NCBI RefSeq assembly: GCF_003967175.1
Contig: NZ_AP018553.1
Span: 744,001-808,000 of the forward strand
DNA from: Sulfodiicoccus acidiphilus
Lineage (GTDB): Archaea > Thermoproteota > Thermoprotei_A > Sulfolobales > Sulfolobaceae
Direction: 5' to 3'
Length of the DNA stretch: 64,000 nucleotides
Positions 25,067 to 34,368 of the stretch are shown here, in pieces; within the stretch, counting starts at the first letter, position 1, and each line of letters starts with the position of its first letter. The translations under genes were made by a program, and so were the position numbers. The notes beneath the pieces were generated by a model. The model worked only from the letters and a program-made list of their open reading frames with translations. It was not told the origin of the DNA and searched no databases.

Positions 25067-26602
25067 TCACTCTGGAGGAATCTCCTTATAAACTAGGGAC
25101 AAATCTATTCCCTTCTTGGCGTTACTGAACCTAGCGTACAAATAGACCGCCAGGCTGCCAACTAGTGTTACACTTACGAACAGGGCTGTTATTGGATTTA
25201 CGCTTGTACCTGTGAAGAAGCCGAACGCGGGGTTAACCCCTGCTTCTATGGTCAGAAACAGGAAATATATAGCCGAAAGGACTCCCGCTATCTTTAAGCC
25301 GCTGTGGCCGTTCTTCCTACCGTAGAATACGGCGGCGATGCTAACAACGAGGAAGTACAGGGAACCAAGAATGGTAGCTCCATACAACGCTACCGCACCC
25401 TGAGTTGACAACACCGGAATGGCTAAGAAGAACAGCGTAACGGCCAAATCTAAGAGGTGCGCGTAAACTGGAGAGCCCTTTGAGTTGACTTGCGAAAACC
25501 TTTCTGGAAGGACTCTGTCGAAGGACATCGCAAAGACGTACCTAGAGAAGACTATCACGCCGTAAGCTAGAATGTAGACCTCCCACGCAAAGAGTCCTAG
25601 CCCCAAGAACCACTGGACAACTGGATTGCCCGCAAGGGTAATTGCTGCTGTCCAGAAGTTGTATATCCCAGTAGGATATAACGAGGCGTTGAAGCCGTAC
25701 CCTGCTACGACGTCCATAAGGAGGAAGGAACCGGTAACCACAAGTGCGGTCAAGACGAGCGAAATGATAACGTTGTACTTGAGTGTCCTCTTGCCCTTAA
25801 ACTCTGAGGCTACAGCGGGGCCGGCTTGCATCCACGGATAGGTGAAAAGGGCGAAGAAAGGCAACATCAAGAGGGTGGCGACAAAGCTGAAGGAGGGACC
25901 TGTGTAGGGCTGGACTGTAACCCCAGTGGCCTTTATTGCGTTAACTAGAGGGAGAATAGAGGAAGAGAAATGCCCCGCTGAAGCCGCTATCACTATTATA
26001 GCACCTATAGTAGATGCTATGGAGAAAGTCCCCAGAGCCGTTACAATACTGTATCCCCACTTGGCCTTGACGATGTTGAGGCCGATAATTACTCCAAATA
26101 TAGCGGCCGAGACTCCGTAAATGATCATTGATTGTCCTAATGTCGGTGTAACAGCGAATGGATTAACGATCACGTTGTTGGCGAGGTAAAGCAATGAAGT
26201 TGACTTATCCAAGGTCCCTATAGTCCAGAACACTGTATTTAGAGCCGAGGACGCGAAGTAGGCCGTGATGGCGAAGTAAGCTAAAGACTCTATCATTACG
26301 GCAAGCGCCATAACTGTTCCTATTCCCCCTCCTAGGGTCCTAGATATCCAAACGTAGTCTCCGCCGGTTCTTGGGATCCTCTTCGATAACACGGTATAGA
26401 TGAAAGCCTGGGGTAGGGCGAGGACGAAGCCTATTAGAGAGGCAAGCCAGAGGACGGACCCCTGTTGAATGTAGGGCGAGATCGAAGTGAAAAGAGCTAG
26501 ACCGGCTGACATGTTTCCTACATTGAGCATCACTGCGTCAACCATTGAAACATCCTTAACTAACCCCGAAGATTCCCTAACGAAGAGCTTAGACCGCTCC
26601 AT
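25067..26602 (-). CDS. APC-family amino acid/polyamine permease
   Basis: 511 residues with about twelve hydrophobic helices. The cytoplasmic loop after helix 2 reads SKRIPRTGGDYVWISRTLGG, the APC signature that is well preserved in archaeal amino acid permeases, and helix 1 is broken by GNMSAG as expected for the substrate site. Members import amino acids or polyamines with protons. Substrate cannot be told. A TATA-like box TTATATG lies around 26636 about 30 bases before the ATG. It stands alone. Confidence 0.85.
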   Translation of the reverse strand: MERSKLFVRESSGLVKDVSMVDAVMLNVGNMSAGLALFTSISPYIQQGSVLWLASLIGFVLALPQAFIYTVLSKRIPRTGGDYVWISRTLGGGIGTVMALAVMIESLAYFAITAYFASSALNTVFWTIGTLDKSTSLLYLANNVIVNPFAVTPTLGQSMIIYGVSAAIFGVIIGLNIVKAKWGYSIVTALGTFSIASTIGAIIVIAASAGHFSSSILPLVNAIKATGVTVQPYTGPSFSFVATLLMLPFFALFTYPWMQAGPAVASEFKGKRTLKYNVIISLVLTALVVTGSFLLMDVVAGYGFNASLYPTGIYNFWTAAITLAGNPVVQWFLGLGLFAWEVYILAYGVIVFSRYVFAMSFDRVLPERFSQVNSKGSPVYAHLLDLAVTLFFLAIPVLSTQGAVALYGATILGSLYFLVVSIAAVFYGRKNGHSGLKIAGVLSAIYFLFLTIEAGVNPAFGFFTGTSVNPITALFVSVTLVGSLAVYLYARFSNAKKGIDLSLVYKEIPPE

Positions 26603-26834
26603 TTAATTGCCCAATGGAAAAATGAGGATACAAGATTATATGTTTTTCGCAGATCTTATGAGTTTGATTTACTTCTTCATGTAAAGCCATTTTGTGATCT
26701 GAGACACAACATTCTTATCAAACCATAAACGTGTCGATTCCCTTTTCACTCAGTAAGTGTGATAGAAACTACCAGTACGTAGTACCAAGGGAGTCACCGT
26801 AAAGTTAATTACTGTGTCAGTTGTCACAATCATT

Positions 26835-27017
26835 ATGCCTACCGTAAAGTTCAAGTACAAGGGAGAAACAAAAGAGGTCGATATTTCAAAGGTAAAGAAG
26901 GTATGGAAAGTAGGAAAGATGATATCATTCACTTACGACGACAACGGAAAAACAGGCAGAGGAGCAGTGTCAGAGAAAGATGCTCCGAAAGAGCTAGTTA
27001 GCAAGCTTGGTAAGTGA
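26835..27017 (+). CDS. sul7d: Sul7d-type chromatin protein
   Basis: 60 residues starting [11 protein letters not shown]; an upstream ATG in frame (26814) would add seven residues and is not needed. The sequence follows Sul7d (Sso7d/Sac7d) throughout: [41 protein letters not shown]. The protein is an SH3-like barrel that kinks DNA by intercalation and stabilises it at high temperature; Sulfolobales cells hold it in huge amounts. Trp in VWKVG and the Val/Met pair of the wedge are present. The family is limited to Sulfolobales, so this gene is the strongest marker for the host. Confidence 0.95.
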   Translation: MPTVKFKYKGETKEVDISKVKKVWKVGKMISFTYDDNGKTGRGAVSEKDAPKELVSKLGK

Positions 27018-27129
27018 AGGGCTGGAATGGGCTTTAAATAAAGAAGTGAACCGTTTTTAGTTTCATCTGGGATAGCTATGGATTTACTGCTAAGTCTATA
27101 GGGTTTAGCAAGGAGAATCCAGTTCAGGG

Positions 27130-28010
27130 AGAAGAATTTCGCCCTTTAGGGTTTGAGATGGATAGGGCTCCCACCTATAGTTCCTGTTCCTCACTAGTTG
27201 GTGGCCTGCCCTGACAGCGGCCTCAGAGAGGACCTGCACTGCCTCCCTGACCTCTGGAGACTAGGCTAACTCGGTGTGTCTCAACTGGGCACCCACCACG
27301 ACTGTGGAACTGCTCCTCTCTGTCTTCCTGATCTCCCACATCCTTTTGAGATCCATGAGACAGGAGGCCCGGCAAGTCCGAACCTCGTGGTAGGAATCAG
27401 TGTCTATCCCCCAGCCAAGTACCTGAAGTCTTCTCCCGTGGATTCTGCCACCTCCACCACCTCCTCGGGAGAGGGAGGCGCGACGTACTAGAAGGGTGCA
27501 GGGATCACGAGATAATTGAGCCAACTGCGGTTAATAGCTTTGCCTCACAACTTCAGAAGCCGCTCCACGTTGAAGTGGAACACTTTCTCTGCGTCCTCCT
27601 CCGGAGAGTCAAGTGGCTTACCATCGACGTTGGAGAGGACCTGCACACCCAACAGTCCTAGGTCCTTCACGCACCTCCTGACCTCGTCTACGGCCTAGCC
27701 AACCGCGGACAGGGTGATCGTGTTCACCGCCCTGAAACGTTCGCTCTACCTCTTCTGCAGGGAGGCGATCCCGTCGTTGGCTGTGCTCATCACCCTCACT
27801 GTTCTCATAATAGAGGTGAATGTCGTCTATTGTTGACGTAACGAGGGAGAGCACCTTCACTTCCACTCCGTACTTTTCCATTGCCTTGAACCTCACATCT
27901 AGGTCCGCCAGCTGGGGTGACTGTCTGACTAGGTCGGACACCCGAGTTAAGGAACCAACCAAATGAAGGTACTCCCTTGGGTAAACGTGGTTAAAGACGT
28001 CTATTTTCAT
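27130..28010 (-). pseudogene. Decayed amidohydrolase (metal-dependent, ACMSD-like)
   Basis: The first 60 codons are intact and read MKIDVFNHVYPREY, then DVRFKAMEKYGVEVKVLSL, the front of amidohydrolase_2 proteins, with a metal-site-like NHVYP. After about 27830 the frame breaks repeatedly; later pieces such as CVKDLGLLGVQVLSNVDGKP (27600-27670) and VFHFNVERLL (to 27545) belong to the same family in another frame. Debris continues to about 27130 with SPEEVVEVAE and REAVQVLSEAA. Several stops exclude expression of the full enzyme. Confidence 0.6.
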
Positions 28011-28134
28011 TGAGAGTACTTCGGTGAATCAATAAAGAAGTTCTCTGCAATTGAAGTGAAGTTTACGGTCCTGGTAACTCCCAGGCTAATTCCCTCCCGA
28101 GAGGTCCTCAGTTGTTCTAACTCACCCTGAGGGA

Positions 28135-28316
28135 ATGTCGGGGAGGTTGGAGGCCTCAAGTTTAGGTTCATCACCACAGAACCTCTGCGCACTTCTCGTG
28201 GTTCTTATGGCAAATGTCATTGAGATTCACCTTTCCATCAACAATTGTGATTTCCTCCCGTACCACCTTGTCGATCAGTTTGGAAGATGTGCCAGTGAGT
28301 TTCTTCGACTTCCTTA
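28135..28316 (-). other. Possible gene fragment next to copy A
   Basis: A short frame on the minus strand reads SSKLIDKVVREEITIVDGKV and DICHKNHEKCAEVL and looks coding in character, but it has no start of its own and runs out of the solo element into unique sequence. It may be the tail of a gene cut by the element. I do not recognise it. Confidence 0.3.
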
Positions 28317-28619
28317 GTGAACTACCCCGCCCTCGCGGACGGGGCATCTCCCGGTGGGGATTTCCTGCTTCCCGGAGGAACCTAGATCCCCTTCCGTAGC
28401 GGAGGTTCAGTGGAACCTTTCTGTGAACAGTACGGAAGGGGGATCGCGGAGGGTTTCCTCTCCACGGGCGTGAGTTCCCCCAGTCCAGAGGGTGCGACCC
28501 AGCTCTCACAGTAGAGGTCGTAGAAATAGTATTTTGACAACCGTAAAGAGGTTTACATAAGGAAGCTGTCCGTCCCCACGGAAGGGGACTTCCGCCCCCT
28601 CAATCTCCTTTAAGTTAAA
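28317..28619 (-). mobile_element. Solo IS605-like element with omega-RNA-like core (copy A)
   Basis: Minus strand order: TTTAAC (28614-28619), left-end hairpin (GGGGGCGGAAGTCCCC side at 28575-28600), promoter-like box CTTTACGG (28543-28551), then from about 28519 a 200-base RNA-like segment, then right-end hairpin CCCGTCCGCGAGGGCGGGG (28325-28343) and GTAGTTCAC at the right border. Inside, GATCCCCTTCCGTA (28386-28399) pairs perfectly with TACGGAAGGGGGATC (28431-28445), enclosing a hairpin AGGTTC/GAACCT. The same layout with changed but still pairing bases is seen in copies B and C. No tnpA or tnpB. Confidence 0.65.
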
Positions 28620-28898
28620 GAATGAAGCCGGTCATGTTGTGACAGTTCAGAGGAGTTTTAGACGTTAGTACTCTAAACATTTTAGCAAATCTACTGGCCC
28701 CCCAACTCTATAGGGGGCTTCGGCAGGACCGGTGGGGGGAGATTACGATCGCCCATAGCTGGACCTATAGAGGATGAGGGTGGGGGAATCGATTCAGAAC
28801 TTCATAGTGAAGAGTGTATTTCTCCTACTGCCCTCCTAAAGGTACACGGGTCGACGAAGTGAACGATGAGTTCGCGAGATGATTGGAACAGAAGGAAA
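28620..28898. other. Gene-free stretch
   Basis: No coding frame. A C-run/G-run pair at 28700-28730 (CCCCCC... GGGGGG around CTTCGGCAGG) could fold into a strong stem. Nothing else recognised. Confidence 0.3.
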
Positions 28899-29393
28899 TC
28901 AGATCAGGGTGAGTTGTCCCCTGAGATATAGGGAAAGGAGCATGAGCAAAACGCCAGTAATAATCGCGGCACCGTTAGCAAAGGGGTTGTTATAGCGAAA
29001 GTGAGCTAAAGCATATCTGGTCCACCTTCCTCCATTCTTAACGTAAATCCCTTTCTCAGTGAAGGCGTCTAACAACAGGTGTGAGGGGCCTGCTACAATT
29101 CCCATCGAAAGGATCTGGAAGAGTAGGCCACCACTTACGAGAAACAGAAAAAGGAAAATAAAAAAAGAAGGTATGAGTCCCCACAGTATACTCCTGCCTA
29201 ACGTATGAGTCCTAGGAGTTCTCCTGACGTAGCCACCCCTCACTTCATGTCCCAATCTATCAATGATAGTATTAGAAGAGAGAGATATCAAGGAGGCGAG
29301 GATCAGTCCATAGTAAAAATTGGTCCCCCAACCCAGAATTGAAAGCATCCCCGTCGTGAACACGTAATGGGTGCTCAATCTCATTGTAACCAT
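28899..29393 (-). CDS. DUF1286 membrane protein
   Basis: About 164 residues with four hydrophobic segments. It contains the DUF1286 hallmarks: MRLSTHYVFTTG at the start, IDRLGHEVRGGYVRRTPRTH in the middle and GPSHLLLDAFTEKGIYV near the end. The conserved His and Asp residues recall membrane metal-dependent hydrolases of the YdjM kind. DUF1286 genes are known from Sulfolobales chromosomes, viruses and plasmids; role unknown. The ATG at 29393 gives the natural N-terminus. It is divergent from the EVE gene with 44 bases between starts, and copy A lies 280 bases behind it. A paralogue is at 58215-58692. Confidence 0.78.
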   Translation of the reverse strand: MVTMRLSTHYVFTTGMLSILGWGTNFYYGLILASLISLSSNTIIDRLGHEVRGGYVRRTPRTHTLGRSILWGLIPSFFIFLFLFLVSGGLLFQILSMGIVAGPSHLLLDAFTEKGIYVKNGGRWTRYALAHFRYNNPFANGAAIITGVLLMLLSLYLRGQLTLI

Positions 29394-29437
29394 ATACCCT
29401 CCACGCCTTTTTAAAGGGGGACGTCTCACACATTGAT

Positions 29438-29884
29438 GTGAACTACTGGTTGGTCCCTATACAGGAGGACGTATGGGAAGTGGTAAGGGAGATGAAGATC
29501 TATGGAGCCGATAGAGATCTAAGCGATGTAATTAAGGTAGGGGACCAACTCTTACTATACGTCACTAAGTATTACGCTAAAATGTATGGCGGAAAGATCG
29601 TCGCGATAATGGAGGTAGAGTCGGATTGGTTCCAAGATAACACCCCAATATTTCCGGCCGAAAGGGCCAGGAACAGAGCCATATACGTCTATAGGATTAG
29701 ACTAAGGGAGAGAGAACTAGGAGTTTGCGACCTGAGGTCCATACTAAAGGAACTCTCGTTCGTGGAGGAAAAGGACCAATTAGCGAAGTACCTTAGGAGG
29801 GTACCCGCTAACTTAGGAAGGCCGATCCCCGAGAGGGACGTTAAGGTGATCCAAGAGTGCATGAAAGAAGAGGAGTTCCCCTAA
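29438..29884 (+). CDS. EVE (PUA-like) domain protein
   Basis: 148 residues. The opening NYWLVPIQEDVWEVVREMKIYG and the following VGDQLLLYVTKYYAKMYGGKI, WFQDNTPIFPAERA match the EVE fold, which is related to PUA and YTH domains and binds modified bases in RNA or DNA. Stand-alone EVE proteins in prokaryotes are linked to recognition of modified nucleic acid and sometimes to defence. Here the neighbour is a divergent DUF1286 gene. Start ATG is preceded by GTTTAAAGG-type TATA (minus reading of the CTTTTTAAAGG stretch at 29407), shared by both divergent genes. Confidence 0.75.
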   Translation: MNYWLVPIQEDVWEVVREMKIYGADRDLSDVIKVGDQLLLYVTKYYAKMYGGKIVAIMEVESDWFQDNTPIFPAERARNRAIYVYRIRLRERELGVCDLRSILKELSFVEEKDQLAKYLRRVPANLGRPIPERDVKVIQECMKEEEFP

Positions 29885-29931
29885 TTCGATGTGGGCTTGG
29901 AGTCCGGAGTAAGGACATGGTTATTCTGATT

Positions 29932-30963
29932 TTAACGATAAATATCGATTCTACTCTTCCTACCTTTGGCGTTTATTATTAATGAAAAGGCCACAAAGGA
30001 AACTAACGTGATAAGCGAAGCGGTCTGTCTAGTTCCCAGAAGCGACGACGCCACCGGTACACCAAGTCCACCTAAAGCTGCCAAGTTGAGAGCGATACCA
30101 ATTCCCTCCGGTTTGGCACCAAGTTCCGAGGCTAGGATGGGGGCCAACGAACTCAGACCTAGCCCCCCGAAAGTGAAGAGCACTAGAAACGCTGGGTTGC
30201 GAGTGACGAAGAACGCCACGCCTGACACCCCCTGTAGGGCCACAAGAGACGTGAGACCGAGTCTAGACTTGGAGTAAAGCCAAGGTAGGGCGAAATACAT
30301 GGGAACCGCTGAACCATAGGACGCCATCATCCACGGAAGTACATCAGCTCCCTCCTGTTCCAACAACGTCGGAGCTAGCTGAAGTGCGAAGGCAGGCTCG
30401 AAAGCTGCGAATGCGACGAGGATGGAGAAGAGAGGTGGTATAGAGTATCTCGTTTCAGATTGAGGAGACTCCACAGTTAGAGGAGCGAGGGGGATCGCTA
30501 TTAATCCAGCAAACGCTAAGAGACTCCAAAAGTGGACTAACGAGTAAGCTACGGCCGCCCCTAACCATCCGAAGGCCCATCCTGCCATCACTAGCCCCAT
30601 GACCTTTCTGTTGCCAGTTGACGCAGCTGCCGCAACAGCGATGGACGTGGTGACGCCAAACGCAACTCCGACGAGAAATCTTTCAGCTAGAAGTAACACC
30701 AAACTTTGTTGGAGGCCGCTCACAGCAGATAGAGCCCCCAGAGCTACCATGGATAGGAGATAGCCTTTTCTCACTCCAACGACCCTATTTAGGGGCTGAT
30801 ATATCATTGAACCTATCACTCTCCCGGTGAATGGAATTGAGAGGAACGTGAAGGCCTCCCATTGGGTAAGATGCAGTTGATTCAAGACAAACGAGGGGGC
30901 AACAAGGACGAACGTAGGTATAGTGTAACCTAGAGCGACGCTCAATCTGTGATTAACTTTCAT
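29932..30963 (-). CDS. Major facilitator superfamily transporter
   Basis: 343 residues, about eleven to twelve hydrophobic helices. The loop between helices 2 and 3 reads RVVGVRKGYLLSM, a weak motif A, and helix 4 begins AERFLVGVAFGVTTS, the motif usual in sugar-porter-like MFS proteins (RxxxGxxxG). It is shorter than most MFS carriers (about 400) with very tight loops. Substrate unknown. Not closely related in sequence to the MFS protein at 5796-6941. The start lies opposite an AT-rich stretch (30964-31020). Confidence 0.75.
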   Translation of the reverse strand: MKVNHRLSVALGYTIPTFVLVAPSFVLNQLHLTQWEAFTFLSIPFTGRVIGSMIYQPLNRVVGVRKGYLLSMVALGALSAVSGLQQSLVLLLAERFLVGVAFGVTTSIAVAAAASTGNRKVMGLVMAGWAFGWLGAAVAYSLVHFWSLLAFAGLIAIPLAPLTVESPQSETRYSIPPLFSILVAFAAFEPAFALQLAPTLLEQEGADVLPWMMASYGSAVPMYFALPWLYSKSRLGLTSLVALQGVSGVAFFVTRNPAFLVLFTFGGLGLSSLAPILASELGAKPEGIGIALNLAALGGLGVPVASSLLGTRQTASLITLVSFVAFSLIINAKGRKSRIDIYR

Positions 30964-31562
30964 GTCTGCTTACTTTTACCTATAAGACGAGATATAAGCA
31001 TAACGAACGAATTGTATAAACATGACTTAAGGGGCAGGGGAAAAATGACCATGCTGGAAGGTAATAATTTTAGAATCGAACTGTTAGGAGTAGTTTTGCG
31101 AATATTCTCCGAGAGCGTTAAGAGTAGTGAACATGTGAACGTGAGGAATACCGCGTGTTTACCTATGGTGCCTCTTGCTAATGTTCTTTTAGATCCTCCT
31201 CACTACTCAACGGGAGCAATCGGCCAGTGAGATCTCCTGCCTTGAAAGGGACCTACTGTTTCACGTCCTCCACCTAAGATTCTGCTCATTAGTACGTATT
31301 CACTATTCTACGTCACTGCTGGGATGGAGGGCCTCCAAGACTAGGTGGCACTCCCTACTCGCAGTGAGGAGAATGCCATATATTATAGATAAATAGTATA
31401 AGGATACTCCCCTTAGTGTCCCTCCCAAGCCCGCCAGGGTCTAGGATTGGCCAAGCTCGTTTTGAGCTCGCACGAGTGAAGCTACCTATCTTTCCGTTGT
31501 ATTCTATCAAGGGAGAGTGTTCCCCGCTACTCCCGTAAGGCCCGAGGTGAGGGTTGAGTAAA
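30964..31562. other. Gene-poor stretch
   Basis: A frame at 30949-31230 ends in DPPHYSTGAIGQ but lacks coding character overall. The right part (31380-31560) is C/G-rich on both strands and sits just downstream, in minus orientation, of the TnpB-like tail at 31563-31748, where a right end and omega RNA would be expected. No other gene seen. Confidence 0.35.
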
Positions 31563-31748
31563 CTACTCCAGTTCTGACTGGACTTCCCGCTTCGTCACCT
31601 CGTCCGAAGATTGAGGGTCGAGCTCCACAGGAGAGGGTCTTCCTGGCCCTACGCTGAACCGATCTTCGCCCACGAAGTGCCGGGTGGGGAGGCCCACCAC
31701 GTTAGGCCCCAGCTTAGGCTTCTTGGTGGAGTTCACCACGCGAACCAC
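31563..31748 (-). pseudogene. tnpB: Possible TnpB (IS605 OrfB) C-terminal remnant
   Basis: 61 residues with the poor-complexity tail text NSTKKPKLGPNVVGLPTRHF and VGPGRPSPVELD, which resembles the Pro/Gly-rich C-terminal tail of Sulfolobales TnpB proteins, where the coding end overlaps the guide RNA. No catalytic RuvC part or zinc ribbon is present, so at best it is a tail fragment. Assignment is by memory of such tails and is uncertain. Confidence 0.4.
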
Positions 31749-31966
31749 TATCGCTAGTTAACGGTATTTAGCGAATTCGTGCAAATATGGGCCATTAAGG
31801 GAAAGTCGCCCGTCCCCATTGAGATAGAGAACTACCTCACTCTGGCGGATGGGGGTCACAGATGCCAGAAGATGTGGCCAGAACCTTAGAGGTAGCTCGG
31901 CCAGCTAGTTTTTCATGATCTCCATTTTTTATAAGGGAAGAGGGAGGGTTGCTCACAGGTGCTAGG

Positions 31967-32854
31967 TTGAAGATAGCCATCGTCCACGATTCACCTAGGG
32001 TCACTGATTCCTCAAAACGGTTGCTAATGGAAGTGAAGTCGACTGGAAACAACGCTTACTACCTTAGAATATCGAAAATGGGACTGAAAGTTGGAGACTA
32101 TGGATGTAAGTTCACATACGGCAGCAAAGAACTCCCTAAACTGGACGGGGCCATAATTAGAAACCTAGGGTTTTTACTGACAATAGAGCAGATGGCGAAA
32201 AGGATGGACGTACTGAGGGAACTAAAAGACGAAGGTACTTACGTAATCAACGACCCAGACTCTATGACCTTGGCTAGAGACAAGTTGGGGAGCATCCTAA
32301 GACTGAGGAGGGCAGGAATACCTGTTCCTGAGACTGCGGTGGCGGAGGATCCTTTCGACGTCATGAGGTTGGTAGAGGAGTGGGGAGAGGTAGTCATAAA
32401 ACCCATCATGGGTAGCCTGGGCCTCGGAGCGATAAAGGTCTCTGACCCTGACGTGGGGTTCAGGGTCGCCAAGTCGGTCTTAGCTGTGAACCAGCCTCTC
32501 TACGTTCAAAGGTATATCAGAAAGCCAGACAGGGACATAAGGGTGTTCGTGGTGGGAGACGAAGTAGTGGGTGGAATTTACAGAGTCAACAAGTCCCACT
32601 GGAAAACCAACATAGCACAAGGGGCCACAGCTCAACTGATAGAGCCCGCTGTCGAACTCTACGAGTTCTCCATAAAGGTGACAAAGGCGATGGGTCTTGA
32701 CTACGCTGGAGTTGATATAGTCGAGGACGTTGATGGAACCCGTAGAGTACTGGAGGTTAACGCGTCGCCACTCTGGGAAGGGATAGAGAGTGCCACCAAG
32801 AAAAACGTAGCTAGACATATTGTGGACTATCTCCTTAAAAAAACGAGGAAGTGA
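31967..32854 (+). CDS. RimK-family ATP-grasp ligase (glutamate-ligase type)
   Basis: About 295 residues. The ATP-grasp domain is complete: ARDKLGSILRLRRAGIPVPET, VVIKPIMGSLGLGA for the nucleotide lid, VQRYIRKPDRDIRVFVVGD, and the metal site DIVEDVDGTRRVLEVNASP. RimK-family members add amino acids, usually glutamate, to a carboxyl group: ribosomal protein S6, coenzyme F420, tetrahydromethanopterin (MptN) or the LysW carrier. The full lysine gene set is not here, so modification of the pterin carrier is a fair guess. A TATA box TTTTTTATAA at 31925-31934 places the transcript start near 31957, making the TTG at 31967 the best start; an earlier TTG at 31949 is in frame. Confidence 0.78.
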   Translation: MKIAIVHDSPRVTDSSKRLLMEVKSTGNNAYYLRISKMGLKVGDYGCKFTYGSKELPKLDGAIIRNLGFLLTIEQMAKRMDVLRELKDEGTYVINDPDSMTLARDKLGSILRLRRAGIPVPETAVAEDPFDVMRLVEEWGEVVIKPIMGSLGLGAIKVSDPDVGFRVAKSVLAVNQPLYVQRYIRKPDRDIRVFVVGDEVVGGIYRVNKSHWKTNIAQGATAQLIEPAVELYEFSIKVTKAMGLDYAGVDIVEDVDGTRRVLEVNASPLWEGIESATKKNVARHIVDYLLKKTRK

Positions 32855-32918
32855 GGAGATGAGGAGCAGGCAAACCGTCTGAGGAGTGATGACGAGCTCT
32901 CGCATCCGATCCTCAGGT

Positions 32919-33371
32919 TCAGAACTCTATTACCTTGTTTTCCTTTACTATCCTGAGGACGAACATTGTATAGGTAGAAATCACCCCGTCTATGTTACCT
33001 ATGTTGTCCAAGACTTTCGCCAGTTCCTCCCTCGTTCCCACTCGAACTTTTGCCAAGGCATAATATTCGCCGGTGACGTCGTAGACCTCTGTGACTTCCT
33101 TCATCGCAACGATTGTCTTGAGTATCTCCTCGTACTTCTTGGGTTCGGCCTTAATTAGGACGAAACCTAAAACACCTCTCCCCGCCCTCTCTGGATCAAC
33201 GTCCGCATAGAAGCCGCGGAGGATACCTTGGTTTCTGAGTCTCTTTATCCTTATGTGAATGGTGGCCTCGCTCAAGTTCAAGGTTTTTGCTATTTTAGAG
33301 AATGGTGTCCTAGCGTCCTCCTGAAGGATAGCCAAGATTTTCTTGTCAACTTCGTCTATGTCGTAAGTCAT
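32919..33371 (-). CDS. Lrp/AsnC-family transcriptional regulator
   Basis: 150 residues: N-terminal winged helix ([23 protein letters not shown], with recognition helix [15 protein letters not shown]) and a C-terminal RAM effector domain ([46 protein letters not shown]). Such proteins sense amino acids and act as repressors or activators. The GD-like glycine (TGEYY) for effector binding is present. Its ATG overlaps the stop of the FAD reductase gene (33368), so both belong to one leftward operon with the membrane gene at 34369-34863. Confidence 0.85.
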   Translation of the reverse strand: MTYDIDEVDKKILAILQEDARTPFSKIAKTLNLSEATIHIRIKRLRNQGILRGFYADVDPERAGRGVLGFVLIKAEPKKYEEILKTIVAMKEVTEVYDVTGEYYALAKVRVGTREELAKVLDNIGNIDGVISTYTMFVLRIVKENKVIEF

Positions 33372-34363
33372 AGAATCATCCGTCCAAAGAGCCTCAGCAG
33401 GTCTATCTTTCCGAAGTCCCCCAGGGCCACCCGCAACACCAGTTCTGGATCTGACCTAGTGAGGGCCTTGGACAGACCGGAGAGTTTAGCGTCACCTGAC
33501 TTCACTCTCTTCACTATCTCTGCGTGCACCTGAAGTGTCCAGTACAGTTTGGACTTCTTGACTTCGGTGGTGAAGTCCTTACCAGAGAGTATGGAGTCTG
33601 CCTTAATCTTAGCCGACAGGATGGAGGGCCTTATCCCTTCTCCAGTCATGGCGTAAACAAAGCCTGCCGCCTCCCCTATACTGGTGGCGAGCTTCTCCGT
33701 TATCACGCCTGAGTCCGACACCCTTGCCCCTTGCAGGAGCCTGGGCTTCTTCCCCTCAACGAGGGGAGAGAGCCTTTTCTTTAGAGAGTCCACAGAGTCG
33801 TAGCCTCCGATACCAATCTTTGCCCCTTCTCTATCAGGAAAAACCCAGGCGTAGCCGAGGAGACCTGAGTAGAAGTAAAAGTCTACGGTCTCTTGGTCTG
33901 CCTTGGCGTCGGTCAGATATTGTATGGCTGGTATAGTGTCGTCCTTAGAGAGGGAGTAGTGACCTGAGGCGATGACTACCTCGTCAGCCTCCAATGGTTT
34001 CTCGTCGACGAGGTACTTGCTTTCCTTTCTGACTACCTTACTCGAGAACTTCACGTCTACCCTCTGAGCGACGTCGTAAAGCATGGCAGGCTTGTCCACT
34101 ATGTAACCTAACGTTCTGTTGGTCCTTATGTCGTGCACTAGTTTGTTATCGAGGAATATCCTGAAACCCCTTATCTCACTTATGAGGGATGCTCTGCTCA
34201 CGGGCAACATTTTCTCCACTCCCTCCATCACTCCCCAAGCGCAGGGCTTCTTCCCCACCTGATCTAGGGCCTCGTAAACGGTGGCATCGTATTTGGTGCC
34301 CTTCAGAAACCACGCTAGAGCCAAACCTGCGGGGCCCGCCCCCACGATGGCGACCCGAGGCAA
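33368..34363 (-). CDS. Geranylgeranyl reductase-like flavoprotein (short form)
   Basis: 331 residues. N-terminal FAD site [17 protein letters not shown]; then [14 protein letters not shown] (in the place of the PCG/GGG loop of geranylgeranyl reductases) and later [18 protein letters not shown], which matches the family motif that contacts flavin. These enzymes saturate the isoprenoid chains of archaeal lipids or related polyprenyl compounds. It is about 120 residues shorter than the full enzyme at 37084-38439, so it is a second, different member. Four-base overlap with the Lrp gene. Cytoplasmic or membrane-associated. Confidence 0.72.
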   Translation of the reverse strand: MPRVAIVGAGPAGLALAWFLKGTKYDATVYEALDQVGKKPCAWGVMEGVEKMLPVSRASLISEIRGFRIFLDNKLVHDIRTNRTLGYIVDKPAMLYDVAQRVDVKFSSKVVRKESKYLVDEKPLEADEVVIASGHYSLSKDDTIPAIQYLTDAKADQETVDFYFYSGLLGYAWVFPDREGAKIGIGGYDSVDSLKKRLSPLVEGKKPRLLQGARVSDSGVITEKLATSIGEAAGFVYAMTGEGIRPSILSAKIKADSILSGKDFTTEVKKSKLYWTLQVHAEIVKRVKSGDAKLSGLSKALTRSDPELVLRVALGDFGKIDLLRLFGRMIL

Positions 34364-34368
34364 AGGTC

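Noticed and set aside
28171-28509. 112-codon frame across copy A
   Set aside because: Most of it is the antisense-independent text of the RNA-like core; only its last 60 codons have coding character and these are reported as a fragment.
30949-31230. 93-codon frame upstream of the MFS gene
   Set aside because: No start context, no similarity, biased composition.
32874-32920. C/D-box-like GTGATGA near the ATP-grasp stop
   Set aside because: No proper D or D' box at the expected spacing.
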